DNA from: Linnemannia hyalina | Taxonomy: Eukaryota; Mortierellomycota; Mortierellomycetes; Mortierellales; Mortierellaceae | NCBI GenBank assembly: GCA_019671135.1 | Contig: JAHRHY010000022.1 | Span: forward strand, 505,001-569,000 | Reading direction: 5' to 3' | DNA: 64,000 nt | Part shown: positions 53,297 to 64,000 of the stretch, one piece after another | Position numbering within the stretch: position 1 is the stretch's first letter | Layout: each line of letters starts with the position of its first letter | Notes under the pieces: model-generated | The model's input: the letters and a program-made list of their open reading frames with translations, nothing else | Database searches by the model: none | What the model was told of the DNA's origin: nothing | Made by a program: the position numbers and the translations under genes

Positions 53297-55030
53297 TCAA
53301 AGATGGACCCATTTGCGGCAGTTGGTGGCGCTGCAGTGACAGGGCGTCGTACCCTCTCCAGGATGCAGCGTGCCTTGGGATTGGCTGGCTTCACCAATGA
53401 ACTCCCTGTGCCACTCTGGGACATACTTTCCGTTGTAGTCGAACGTCAGCTCGTCACCATACTTGATCCAGCGGTTCGACCAGAAACTCAGCGTCATCAG
53501 ATTTTCATCCCCACCATTACCACCACTCTTCAACATGTAGACCGACAGGTTGGGGTCGCAAGAGTGGTTGATGAAATGCGTCTCGTTTCCAAGCTTGCAA
53601 GCATCGATCGAGTAGGTGGCTTGTTTTTCCGCGTTGTAGTCAAGGTCAAAGAGATACGTCGTTCCGGTACTGTCCTGCATCTGGCTTCGATGCTCCGCCT
53701 CCTTGTTCGTGATGATCTCGCCCACATACCGCGAGACGAAGGTTCGTGGAGGCACCGATTCCCGCTGATCCAAAACCAATCCCCATCCTTTACCCTCGAA
53801 ACGTTTGATCTTCAACGCCAGTTGCCGTGGCCGCTGAGAGTAGTTCCAGGTGCAACTAGGGCCACATCCGCACTTCGAGTTGCACTCCCACAAGAGTTTG
53901 TTCGCCTGTGCTGCGACTTTGCCGTCACTCTCGAAGGGAAATGCGCCACTGTCGTTGAAGATTTTTGCCTCCTTCATACAGCTGCAGTTGTCGTTAAGTC
54001 CACACTCTCCTGGTGCACATGAACAGGAGAGGATAAAGTCGGGGTCTGGTTGTGGAACGCCCATCCCGTAGACAGAGTCGTTGATATACTTGAAATGCTT
54101 GGGACGCCCCGCCGAGTCAACAGTGTTCTCCACAATGATCTCAGGTCCCTTTGAGTCCTTGAAAAGTATTTCGAATGCACGCAGCTCCCGATCCCGTACG
54201 CGTGTCTGGTATATCGACTATATATTGAGGCAATGACAAAGAAGAAAGCTCTCGTATCAGCCGTCAAGAAAAATTTAGCCCCTTGAGCATTTTGTTATCC
54301 ACTGCAATCATTTTTCAGATGAAAAGTACCTCGACATCCTCCAAACGAGAAGGAGAGTGGGACGCGTTCCTTGCTCTTCGAGATCTCGAAACGGAGCGTG
54401 AACTGCGATGAGCTGGGGTTCTGGACTGGGGACGGAACAAAAGTGCCGATCGGGTGGCTGCAGCCTGTTGTGCTGCAAGGATGCTGGCAGATGAGAATGT
54501 GTCCTGTACGGTCGGACGCAGATCCTGAGGTCTTACTGATACCTCGGCTCTTCCTCGCAGCTCACAGATCCCGTAGGAGACGAGGAACTCGTTAACGATA
54601 AATGAGCAGTTGTCGAGGTTCTCCAGTGGCTCCCATGTGTTGTCCGAGACCGGATATCCTAGCCATTTGACAAGGAACTCCTGCTTTCCCTATGAGCGAC
54701 ATTGCAGAGATAATTAAATGAGTCGGGTTTTGGAGGCCAAAACCGAAAGTGACCGTCGGATAAGCCTCGAGTCTGTGAAATATGCTGTACCTCGATATTC
54801 CGGTAGCCCCAGATGGACTCGATCTATAGTAGCAATGTGTGAAGTGGGCACGCGAGCCAAAGTGTAGTACTCTATTAGTCGTCGCTTTCTTCAACTTGCG
54901 TTACATGAGCTCCGGGTGACAAGCCCGAGGCATTCGGGAGGTAGATCAGGACAATGAGGGGGTTTACCTCATAGGTGGCTTCTGCCTCGGGTATTTGCTT
55001 TTTGGCCTTCTTTGAGCCTTTCCTCGCCAT
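53297..55030 (-). CDS. Histone H3K9 methyltransferase, SUV39/Clr4 type (chromodomain plus SET)
   Basis: The ATG at 55030 gives [20 protein letters not shown]. Small exons follow that encode a chromodomain: [11 protein letters not shown], then [20 protein letters not shown] and LENLDNC. A less clear linker spans 54560-54230. The last exon (54219-53297) is contiguous. Its pre-SET cysteines are [16 protein letters not shown] and [11 protein letters not shown]. The SET domain has [26 protein letters not shown] and DELTFDYNG, and the post-SET is CHCSATNC. All catalytic and zinc landmarks are present. The enzyme methylates histone H3 lysine 9 to set up heterochromatin, and the chromodomain reads the same mark. 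Splice borders in the linker are uncertain, so the total length (about 450-500 residues) is approximate. Confidence 0.92.
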
Positions 55031-55972
55031 GTGTGCTGTTTGTGAAGTTGTGATTTGGTGCTAATTGTGAGGACCAAGAGGAGGTGAATGTAATCTCGAT
55101 TTTTATACTTGTGGATGTTGCGAGTGAGCGGCGATAAGGGACTTGAAAGGTGAAAGGGTGTGCGTGTTGTTGTTGAGAAAAGGACAAGAGACAGAGGTAG
55201 ATACAAGGTACAAGGTGAAAACTGCGTGAGTGATGTGAGTGAGGAAAAGAACAAAAGGAAAACGAAGATCAGAGAAACGCGACAAAAATTGGCCACCAAT
55301 ATTCAATGGTGGTTGCTCCCCTTAATAGTGACCATTGCCCTTGCGGTATCGTATCAGTAGCCAAGGGCGATTCCTGAGGCGACGCGCAGACATAAACGCG
55401 TTCTCTTCTCTGTCCCAGGCGCGTTCAAGAGGTGTTCTACAGCAGCCTACGGAGTATGGATATGGTGTGAAAGAAAGAAAGGAAAAAAAGAATAGGCCAC
55501 CAAACGTAGAAGCGACTCGTTGTTGTCCTTTTTACCCTTGGGAGACACACCGCAACGAACCCCTCTGTGACGTCATACTGGACTGACTTGAGCTGACCCA
55601 AAATAGCAATTTTGAGAATGGAGCACCACCGTGGGCTTGCAGGGAGAGAGAGGAACGAATCATTAGGCGGTCTCAGTCCGACCAGGGACAAAGACGTAGA
55701 GACAGCGACTGGCCCGACAATTTTCCCACCTCTTTTCTTCTCTTTTTGTTTCCATCCGTCTTTCCTTATTCTCGTTCCCTTTGTTTCCTTCATACCTTCC
55801 TCCTCTTCCCCCATCACCCTCCTCTTCCCCCATCACCCTCCTCTCCCCCCACACTCGTGCACACGCTCATACACGATCCCTTTTGTTTTTATTCCTCCTC
55901 TCCCCCTCCTCTCCTCTCCCCGCCAATAAACTCACACCCAACAACAAATAAAAAAAAGGATCAGATCCGCAA
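55031..55972. promoter_or_regulatory. Divergent region between methyltransferase and carrier genes
   Basis: About 940 bp between divergent starts. The carrier side (55735-55925) is a strongly pyrimidine-rich leader with a near-duplicate block (CCATCACCCTCCTCTTCCCC repeated once, 55811-55850). A coding function in this interval is not supported. Confidence 0.45.
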
Positions 55973-57767
55973 ATGTCCTCCGAAGGCGGGATCTCCTCCC
56001 CCACTGCCACAACTTCCTCCGCCACGGTTGCCGCTGCCGCCTCAATGTCTCAACTGCAGTCATCCTTTAACCCCTCCCCTGCCTTGAAGCGTGCCCTCCC
56101 TCCCACCGTCGCCGAAGAGCATGAGCCACCATACCTCGATGTAAGGATGTACCTCTTCTTCATGCTGAACCTAGAAACCCACTCTGGAAACAAGGACGTT
56201 GGTTTCTGAAAATCCAAACGATGATCTACCTTCCCGCCCATTATCCACTTGAAGATCTAATCAACTCTTTCCTTGATGTTTGCTGTAGGTCTTGTTGGCA
56301 GGAGGAATGGGAGGTACCATCGCCGACTTCATTATGCACAGGTAACGGCACCCTGATCTACTTTGTTTGCCGTTGTTTCTCCTCTTGTTATTTTGTAACC
56401 TCCTTGCACGTCCAATCCGCATGGCTTGCTTGCAAATGTCCATGTGTGCCTGCGCACTGCTCCCTTCCATCCTCTTCCTGAACTGATTGGGTGCCTCTTT
56501 CCCTTTTTGTATATTTTTTGAACGCCCGATAGTGTTGATACGGTCAAGACGAGACTGCAGGGACAGCCCACAGCCAACCCACCAAAGTACAACAACATGT
56601 TCCACGCCTACAGCACCATCCTGCGCGAGGAGGGTGTCTCCAGAGGGCTCTACAGTGGATTGGCTCCTGCCATGACCGGCTCTTGTAAGGACAATTGACC
56701 TTCTTCGTGTTCAATTGATCAATTGGTCAACCGGAGCTAACATGCGCATGTCATAACTGACCCTTCTATTTCGCACCTCAACTTTAATAGTGCCAGGAAC
56801 AACTCTTTACTTTGGAACCTATGAATATACCAAGCGCACGTTGACCGCAGCAGGATGCCCCGATACTTTGGCACATTTGGCAGGAGGTAATGGTGTTATC
56901 AGGATTCAATGGTCTGCGTGACCAACAGAACCACACTACGCAGCGATTCAAAAGGGACCACTCAATTAACCATCATCCATTCCGGCATTGACGACAAATA
57001 GGATCCATTGGTGATTTTTTCGCATCGTTCATCTACGTCCCCTCGGAGGTTCTCAAGACCAGGATGCAGCTTCAGGGACGGTACAACAACCCCTCGTTCA
57101 TAAGTGGATACAACTACAAGAACACTTGGCACGCACTCCAGATGATTGTCAAATACGACGGAGTCGCAGCCTTGTACCAGGGCTACAGGGCCACCCTGTT
57201 GCGTGATGTTCCCTTTTCGGCGCTGCAGTTTGCCTTTTACGAAAAGTTCAAGGCCGAGGCACGGAAATGGGAGGCACGCCCAGACGGCCAAATGTCGCTT
57301 CATATCGAGACTGCCTGCGGTGGTGTCGCCGGAGGTCTCGCTGGATTCTTAACCACTCCTCTGGACGTCATGAAGACCCTTTTGCAGACCCAAGTCAAGA
57401 AGCCCACCTCCGTAAGTATTTTACCCTTGATATGACTCTCTTGTTTTGCTCTGGCAGACAATGCGTACGAGATCAGTAGAGCAATTAGACCTAATCACGC
57501 TGTTTTTGCTCTCTATCGTTCCAGGCAACGTCAATAGCAACGGGGACTGTGGCAGCATCGAACCAAAAGTACTATGTTGGCATCTGGGATGGACTCAAAT
57601 GGAACTTGAAGCACCACGGAGTCATTGGCGGTCTCTTCAGAGGCGTTGGACCCAGAGTGTTCTGGACCTCTTTGCAGTCGGCCATTATGTTTGTGTTCTA
57701 TGAACAGGCCATTCACCTTCAGGAGAACATGCGCCATTTCGGTCACTACCCCTACGCCTCCAGCTGA
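55973..57767 (+). CDS. Mitochondrial carrier family (SLC25) transporter, Mme1/YMR166C-like
   Basis: Six exons, 55973-56140, 56289-56341, 56533-56684, 56791-56886, 57002-57411 and 57525-57767, keep one frame for 373 residues. Residues 1-55 are a Ser/Ala-rich leader. Three carrier repeats follow. The signature of repeat 1 is [13 protein letters not shown], with Ser in place of the usual Pro, as in the yeast YMR166C group. Repeat 2 has [16 protein letters not shown] and repeat 3 [30 protein letters not shown] and [20 protein letters not shown] also fit. Such proteins exchange metabolites or ions across the inner membrane. The Mme1 group has been linked to magnesium export, but substrate assignment here is inference. 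Confidence 0.9.
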
Positions 57768-58159
57768 GCGTTCGGCCCTTGATCTTTTTCTTCCTTTAGA
57801 CTTTTTTTCTTTTCATTCTTTCCTTTTTTCAGTTCTTTGTTTTTCTTTTCATCTCGCTTTTTAATATCAAAAATTGGTCGATATCATGTACAAAACCCCC
57901 CTTACACCCATTTCTTTCGTTTCCTTACTTATTCCCTTTCTATGACCATCTCTGCCGACCTTGTTTTGTAGAAGTTACGGAACAGGCGATGCGACATTCT
58001 TTTCTTCTTGCCCGCCTTCTTTTGCTTGTTCTCACTTTCCCTTATTCTAGCCTTATCCCACATAGACGCTTGTACGATCTCCATAAAAAATACACACTCG
58101 CACATATACAACATCAGCCGCGATAATAGGTTACCACTCTTCTCCATTAGGTGGCGAAA
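57768..58159. other. 3' flank of carrier gene
   Basis: T-rich sequence follows the stop. No gene was recognised. Confidence 0.45.
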
Positions 58160-58740
58160 CAAGGCATGGGCGAACGAGAGGGAGAACGAGACAAGTGGAT
58201 GAAGGAATAGAACGAGAGACGAGTGGATGAGGGAGTGAGGGAGCGAGGAGCGAGTGTTCTTTCGCGAATGGGATTTAATGTAAGAAGCCAGGCGTTATCA
58301 AAGTGGCAATGTGTAAAGCCATGCTTAATCCATGTAACAACGCTTAGTTTGGCAATATCTCCTGCTAATGATATGATAATCCCCGTATGTTTTCTAATAT
58401 CTAGATTACTCTTATTTGCGAATCCATGCTCAAACCCTCTCTCTCTCTCTCTCTCTCCTAAGACTCATTTACATGATTGTCCTCTCTCGCCTTTCGTAAA
58501 CTCATACTCTACTTTTCATCCTTCTTTCAGTCGTGTCGATTTCATTGATCATCGACAACCACTTGGATCTCCTCGCGACTCAATTTCTTGTTCTTTATTC
58601 TTTTTTCAATTGTCTCCCTCAGAAAAACCACCCTCTCCCTACCTTGTCACTCTCTCTTTTCTCTCTTTCTCTCTTCTCTCCCCTTCTTTTCGTTGTCCCT
58701 TTCCCACATCACTTTACTACCTCTCTCTCTCTCTCTTTTT
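58160..58740 (+). repeat. Dispersed repeat B, copy 2
   Basis: This matches 10366-10930 in the same orientation. It has an extra CT microsatellite at 58437-58457. It lies upstream of repeat A here. Confidence 0.7.
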
Positions 58741-59049
58741 GTGGCTGGGCATTGAAACGACAGCATGCTTTCTCTCACTTTTTCTTCCCGTCCAAATAGA
58801 GCAGCCTGGATGCCTCTTCCTCTTTCTGTTTTTCACTTGGTGTCCACTCGCTTGCACAGAATCGAACACCTTGCACTTTATTGTTTAGAGAGAAAACTCT
58901 ACTTTGTGTTACTAAAAAAGTAAGTATTTGTATTTTTGTTGTTAACCATTCGCATGGCTTGGCCAAAGCGTTGCCTCCCCACTTCTTTCTATTAATCTTC
59001 ACTCATTCACCCCCCCCCCTCACTCATTCACCCTCCTCCCATCACACAT
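58741..59049. other. Spacer between repeats B and A
   Basis: No gene seen. A poly-C tract lies near 59011-59019 and a duplicated CACTCATTCACCC word at 59000-59033. Confidence 0.45.
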
Positions 59050-60750
59050 GTGGACATGGTGCCGACAATGAGCCTTATGCGTTGCAAAAGTCATCAAAAG
59101 TAAAAAGATCAGGACATTTAAATGCAAGCAACAGAAACAGGAGACAATGAAACAGGGCAATGGGGAAAATAGTGTTTATTATATAATGCCTTTTTTGCCA
59201 ACTAATAATGGGCCTGCGGCTTGGGGCTCTTGATGGCTGGAGACTTGGGGCTCTTGATGGCTGGAGGCTCTTGATGGCTGGAGACCTGGGGCTCTTGATG
59301 GCCGATGGCCTGGGGCTCTTGTGGCTGGAGGCCTGGAGACGGACACTTGCCGCTTGCCGCTTGCCTGATTTGCCGCTCCCGACTTGCCGCTGGGCCGACC
59401 GGGTGAGAGAGGGGGTCGTGCCACGTTCCACCCTTGGCTGCCGGGCCCCGCGTCCACCTCAGGTTGCCAGGCTTATACGAGAGCCAGCTTCGTCCTGCTC
59501 TGGAGCGCACACCTTTACCATTTGTTCGTTACATGTGACATCAACCACCTACCTGATCCTTGCCACCATCGGCGGCTCCAGTTCCCTACGGTACCTCTCT
59601 CGCCTTGTCCTCTATCCTTTTCTCGTTGGCGTAAGGGCTACACACTTCCACTCCTAGAACCATTCCTCAACGTCAACCGCCTTGCCCTTTTTCCTCATCA
59701 CCCATTCGCCTCTGCCATTCGCTTTGCCATTTGCCAGTCCTGCTTCCAGTCCTGTTTCCAGTCCTGCTTCCAGTCCTGTTGCCCTCCTGCCACCCTCTTG
59801 TCCTCCCTACCCTCCCCACCCTCCCTTCCCACTCTCTCCCTCTTCCCCTCTTGTTCCCTTCCTCTCCCCCTCTTGTTCCCTTCCTGCCACCCTCTTATTA
59901 GGCAAATGGCGAAACGAATGGTAAATGCAAATGAGCAATGAAGAAAAAAAAGCAAAGAAGGACAGAATGGTTCTAGGCAAGCCCAGACCCAACGAGCCAA
60001 AAGGACTAGAAGTACAAGGGGGGGTACCTCGGAACTGGGCGGCCTGCGGTACAAGTCCAGTGGGGGAGTCACGAACGAACAAAATGGAAGGCGGTCTCAA
60101 CAGAGGGACAAAGCGGTCTCTCGCTTATACCTGGCAACGGAGGCAAACACGACACCTGACAACCTGGGGGCGAAACGCGGCACCTTGCTTGACCTCAACT
60201 CTAGGGGTACCTGAAAATACAAGGAGAGGCGGTGCAGCGTCTTAGTATTGAAAGTGGGGATAGGTATGGGAGAGTGGGGATGGGTATGAGAGAGTGGGGA
60301 TGGGTATGGGAGAGTGGTGGGTATGGTAGGGTGGGGGTGGGTATGGGAGAGTGGGAATGGTAGAGTGGGGATGGGGATGGTTCACAAGAAGACAAACAAG
60401 ACAATAGAGAACTTACCGGTCGACATGGGCAAGGGAGGAAGGGAGCGGTGAGGAAAGAAAGAAAGAAAAAAAGAAAGAAGAAAGATGAAGGGGTATGTAT
60501 ATGGAGGGAGAATGTCACGCGTGGGAGCCTTGGCAAAAGCACAAGGCAAAACATGACGACACTCTTCGCCCTTGCTTCGCTGTCATTCCCACGCTCGCTC
60601 TTCCCTCATCTCGTTACTGTCTTTTTAATCCTGCAGCGCCTTTGGCTCCCACGCCCTCCGTTCGACTTGACTTCCGTTTGTTTCTCATCATCAGTACCCT
60701 CTGACCCAGCTCTGTCTTGTTGACGGAGAGGCAACCTGAAACAAGACGAG
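59050..60750 (+). repeat. Dispersed repeat A, copy 3
   Basis: In the same orientation as copy 1. Left similarity begins at about 59045 (ACACATGTGGACATGGT versus ACACATGTGCACATGGT at 8548), so the end of the repeat reaches into the microsatellite flank. It carries the same minisatellites and blocks. Similarity to copy 2 continues to 61215. Confidence 0.75.
60125..60426 (-). other. Conserved spliced micro-ORF in repeat A, copy 3
   Basis: ATGTCGACCG with a GTAAGT donor, a TTTTCAG acceptor, exon 2 TPRVEVKQGAAFRPQ, VVRCRVCLRCQV and TAA at 60125-60127. The architecture is as in copies 1 and 2. Confidence 0.3.
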
Positions 60751-60891
60751 GGCGGACTAGAGGGAAAACGAAGGGAACAAGGGGAACGAGGGAACAAGTA
60801 AGGAGAGCATTATAAGGGCATGTTTTGTTTAATAAAGACCTAAGTTATCAAACTGGAGAGCTGAACTGTTATCGACCACAACTATTTACCG

Positions 60892-61215
60892 GCTCCTCCC
60901 AGCATCAAGCTTCCTATCGTCGGTACAAACGATCTCATTGTCAGAGAGGCTTACAAAGTTCTTCACGACACAATCCTCCGGACGTTTGAGAGCAATCAAC
61001 CGTGCACTGGAGACGAGGTGTAGAACCATGTCGTTGTTACAAGTACATCTGGGATCGGCAAACCCGCATTGCTAGTGCAGGGTATCCAAGACCCACCTCA
61101 TCAAAAGACCACCGCTCTCAAAGCTTATCAACCGCCTCAACCAAACAAGCTGGATTCCCCCTCCTGATGATCCTCGGCTTATCTTCGTCATCCCAAGTCA
61201 TGTCTATACCGATTT
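60892..61215 (+). pseudogene. Crinkler-like P-loop NTPase relic, copy 2
   Basis: Homologous to 37990-38300. It reads IVGTNDLIVREAYKVLHDTI, a stop before VVVTSTSGIGKPAL, and then frame loss. The Walker A Ser/Thr is Pro here (GIGKP), so it would be inactive. Downstream, 61216-61500 has fragments (DAQRVKQYALKIDLKS) without assignable identity. Confidence 0.5.
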
Positions 61216-61611
61216 CAAGATGCAGAGATACTTGACCCTTGAGGGGAAGTTTACTGCACCGCCCCTGCGGATGCGCAGCGTGTGAAGCAGTATGCACTGA
61301 AGATCGATCTAAAGTCAGCAGTTTGTGGCAAATCACCTGGATTGCAGGTTCCGTTGCAACAAAATGGCGGCATGATGAGATAGATACAACAGATACACTG
61401 TGTTCCCACGTTAACCACGTGTTGGTGCTGCGGAAATGCTCCTCTTCGTCTTCGCCATTCAGACAAAAATCATACTCCATATTTCCTTACCACATTGAGA
61501 ATTAAAAATAGTTGACCATCACTCCCCTTTTGTCATAGCCTTTGCCACGATCTCTAATCGGTCACTCTTTCTCCTCCATCACAATTCCACTTTACCACGG
61601 CTATTGGTAAA

Positions 61612-62046
61612 ATGAAGCGGTTAGGAAAGAGCAACTCATTGCTTTCCGTCTCCAGTATTCCTTCAATACGCCAGAAGGTCCTGCAGCAATCTCCACTTCT
61701 CTTGCTCCGATACGGACTCTCCACGCGTATGCCTACCAGAAGGTCGGCCAGACTTGCTGCGTCCACCAGCTCCCAAAGAGGACGGAATGCCTCGTCTAAT
61801 GTCCAGACGTCAGCACAACCTCCATTGCACAGGCAGTGGCGACCGGAGGTCGCGTTGCACGTTGTACAGTCGTTGTCTTTACATATTTTATCACATCACT
61901 CTTTCCAATGGGACGACTGTGAGATACCGCGGATCAAGGAATCGGTGGTTGTAATAGAGACAGACGATATCATGTTTATGTTTGTTGTGGGTCCAGCCGT
62001 CTGTTCACTCTGCGCGTTTTTATCTTCATTATTTCGTGCGGGTTGA
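61612..62046 (+). CDS. Hypothetical basic protein
   Basis: An open frame of 144 codons. An internal Met gives MPTRRSARLAASTSSQRGRN, a basic Arg/Ser-rich start typical of nuclear proteins. Later there is a hydrophobic end (IMFMFVVGPAVCSLCAFLSS). No family was recognised. The frame could be chance or a first exon. Confidence 0.25.
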   Translation: MKRLGKSNSLLSVSSIPSIRQKVLQQSPLLLLRYGLSTRMPTRRSARLAASTSSQRGRNASSNVQTSAQPPLHRQWRPEVALHVVQSLSLHILSHHSFQWDDCEIPRIKESVVVIETDDIMFMFVVGPAVCSLCAFLSSLFRAG

Positions 62047-64000
62047 GCGAGAATTATTTTGAGTTTGGTCCCGATTTACAAGTGCCTTTTCTCCTTTTTT
62101 TTTATGATCAACTTAGAAGACGATCCGAATGGCTTCAGATCACCTTGGATTTTCGCGTTTATGTAAGTCCCAGACCCTATCCATCGTTGATGAATCGCTA
62201 TTACATCCTTCACGGATAAAAATACGCGTAATGAAACAGCCCTGTTTCCTACTCTTTTTGAAATGCGACGAGGATATGGATCCAGTATCGCCATCTTGAA
62301 GGATAAAGTTTGTAAATGTTGCGCGGGTTTTTTTTGTAGGGTCATGAAAAAGAACGATGCGGGGAGGTCACGTTCGCCATACACGTTCCTTCTCTCAGTT
62401 ACAACAACCGCTTCATGTCGTTCCTTTGTTTCGCATACTAGCCTTTTGGACGAGTACCGGATACGTGCTGCCGACCTCGCTTGCACGTTGCATCGCACTC
62501 TTACTCATGAATGAGAATCGATGAAGCTATCGCGAGTTAGCCTTTCTCCATTAATCGTCTACTTATTGATCATATATGTTCCTGCTCAAGGGTTGGACTC
62601 AAGTGTTTCTATTTATTTATAAGACAAGACGAAGTATTAAAGATTCGCTTGCTTTGTTACGTGTTCGAGTGTTCGGCTTCAACGGTAGCCGTTGTTCCTT
62701 CAAGTGGAGTAGTTGGTTTCACCTCTATTCTTCGAAGTTGCTCAGTCGACTTCCGCTCTCTAGCTTTCATTTGGTCATCCTTCCATGGTTTCTATTAATT
62801 TTGTGCTCAGGAATGAGAGACTTTGAACGAATACGCCTTACCGCCTTTTTGAATATTGCTTTTTATTCCTGCGGACAGGGATGTGGATTGGTGTTTAGTA
62901 GATCTTTATCATGGTGGAGGAAGCGAGGTGACCGATAGGTGGAAGTTGTTGTACAGAACACACTTTTCTTCATGCTTTTGGAACCATTGGACAATAGTAT
63001 TGTCAACATCTCATGAGAATAAATCTTCGGCGTTATCACCCTCATCCATTCCACTCTTTGTTATCTTTTCAATGTGAATAATGGATCGTCAATGAAAAAG
63101 CGTCTACTTCGTGTCTAGAAAAAAAAGGTTGTAGGATTGGGTACGGGTGTCGGATTGTTCAAGAAGATTCGTTGTTTCAAGGTTCACTTTTGGCGATTGC
63201 AGGTATCGTCGTCACTGGGAAATGACTCTAACGATTTCTAGGTGTATTGGCTTCGAGGCGACTTTTTTTTCTTCTTTTGGGGTCTTTATCTTTCCCAGGT
63301 CATGATCGCGTGCACTTGTGATCACTCTGATCTTTCAAGCAACAAACGTCTCTTTTTTCTTTTCGTATAGAAGGATAACTCCGAGTCAGGTCTCTGGAAT
63401 GGAGCCTTTTTGCTTTCGATCTGTACTAAGAGAAGGCTGCAACGTACGTTGTTTCGTAACGTCCTAATATCAAGGTTTGATTTTTCCTCTAGGTGCTGTT
63501 TCAATAGAGAGCTTTGAACATGCATATGTCATTCTGTGTTTTTTCGAAGATAAGATAGTAGATCTTTGATCTTCAGGGATGCAGCGAAGAGTCACTTATG
63601 GCGTGAAAAATTCAACAATGCAAACTCGCGGCGATCGCCGATTGCCAGAGAAAGCTCGTTGCGTTTGACACCTTATTTCTTATTGAATGTAAGGAATGAT
63701 AAAGAAGATACACGCAGTATGTTTTTGTTGTGCTTTCGCATCATTAACGTGTTGTTATTGTTTATTACTATCTCATGCCCGATAGAGCCCGCGCGGTTAT
63801 CATTCGTTTTCTTCTTCGCGTAGGGCTTCAGATTATCTATTCTTTAATATGCTTTTAACACTTCTGTCTTCGCCCATTCGTAAATACGGACATCTCACGA
63901 CGGTGTTTGATATGTGCCGATGTGATGTCCTCAAACATTCATCGTTACATGAGAGCATCGTTGCGGTATATAAAGTGGAGGACGCCCCCCCCTGATCAAT
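62047..64000. other. AT-rich stretch without recognisable gene
   Basis: Only short frames with hydrophobic, low-complexity translation. No splice-linked exons, no repeats shared with the rest of the window, and no RNA gene were seen. Confidence 0.5.

Noticed and set aside
62576..62938. 120-codon hydrophobic frame
   Set aside because: AT-rich sequence with random-looking composition and no start context or homologous feature.
63960..64000. C-run at the right end as telomeric repeat
   Set aside because: A single C tract with no repeated telomere-like unit.

Overview
The window is nuclear DNA of a filamentous fungus, most likely an early-diverging Mortierellomycotina species (Mortierella or a relative). 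The evidence is short GT-AG introns with TACTAAY-like branch sites, pyrimidine-rich leaders before start codons, Sel1-repeat proteins with a WDD-type N-terminal exon, F-box/leucine-rich-type proteins, and conserved single-copy genes (PAN2, GatB, a SUV39/Clr4-type methyltransferase, a DNAJB12-type J-protein) with clearly fungal intron structures. Species placement is inference; no rRNA or tRNA gene was found.

Layout. 1-5 kb: decayed fragments of a lineage-type gene family, one decayed cysteine-rich secreted-protein gene, and an intact small coiled-coil gene (4983-5378) with a broken paralogue beside it. 6-11.6 kb: a Sel1 pseudogene hit by a short dispersed repeat, an M13-peptidase relic, and the first copies of dispersed repeats A and B. 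12-27 kb is the ordinary core: PAN2 and GatB on the minus strand, then a UspA-domain gene, a nucleotide-sugar 4,6-dehydratase and an AT-hook-like low-complexity protein on the plus strand. 27-38 kb: relics and spacers around two F-box-like genes. 38-41 kb: repeat A again, inverted, with the M13 relic and the 3' half of an intact Sel1 gene. 40.9-45.9 kb: two tandem Sel1-repeat genes, each with a 5' exon that pairs in frame with the repeat exon. 47-58 kb: a second conserved core with a broken secreted-protein gene, a J-domain protein, a PAQR receptor, an H3K9 methyltransferase and a mitochondrial carrier. 58-61.2 kb: repeats B and A a third time, in the opposite B-A order. 61.5-64 kb: one weak hypothetical gene, then AT-rich sequence without recognisable genes.

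How it fits together. The housekeeping genes do unrelated jobs (mRNA deadenylation, mitochondrial Gln-tRNA formation, heterochromatin marking, ER chaperoning) and form no operon-like unit. The distinctive biology lies in the accessory stretches. Large near-identical inverted repeats bracket both core blocks (about 28 kb and about 19 kb apart) and could drive inversions. A tandemly expanding Sel1 family has one recently disrupted member. Several small decayed families (cysteine-rich secreted proteins, M13 C-termini, Crinkler-like P-loop fragments) mark these stretches as a gene-birth and gene-death zone. I did not find a clearly new enzymatic or defence system. The best candidates for something undescribed are dispersed repeat A, with its conserved spliced micro-ORF and variable minisatellites, and the expanding Sel1 locus.
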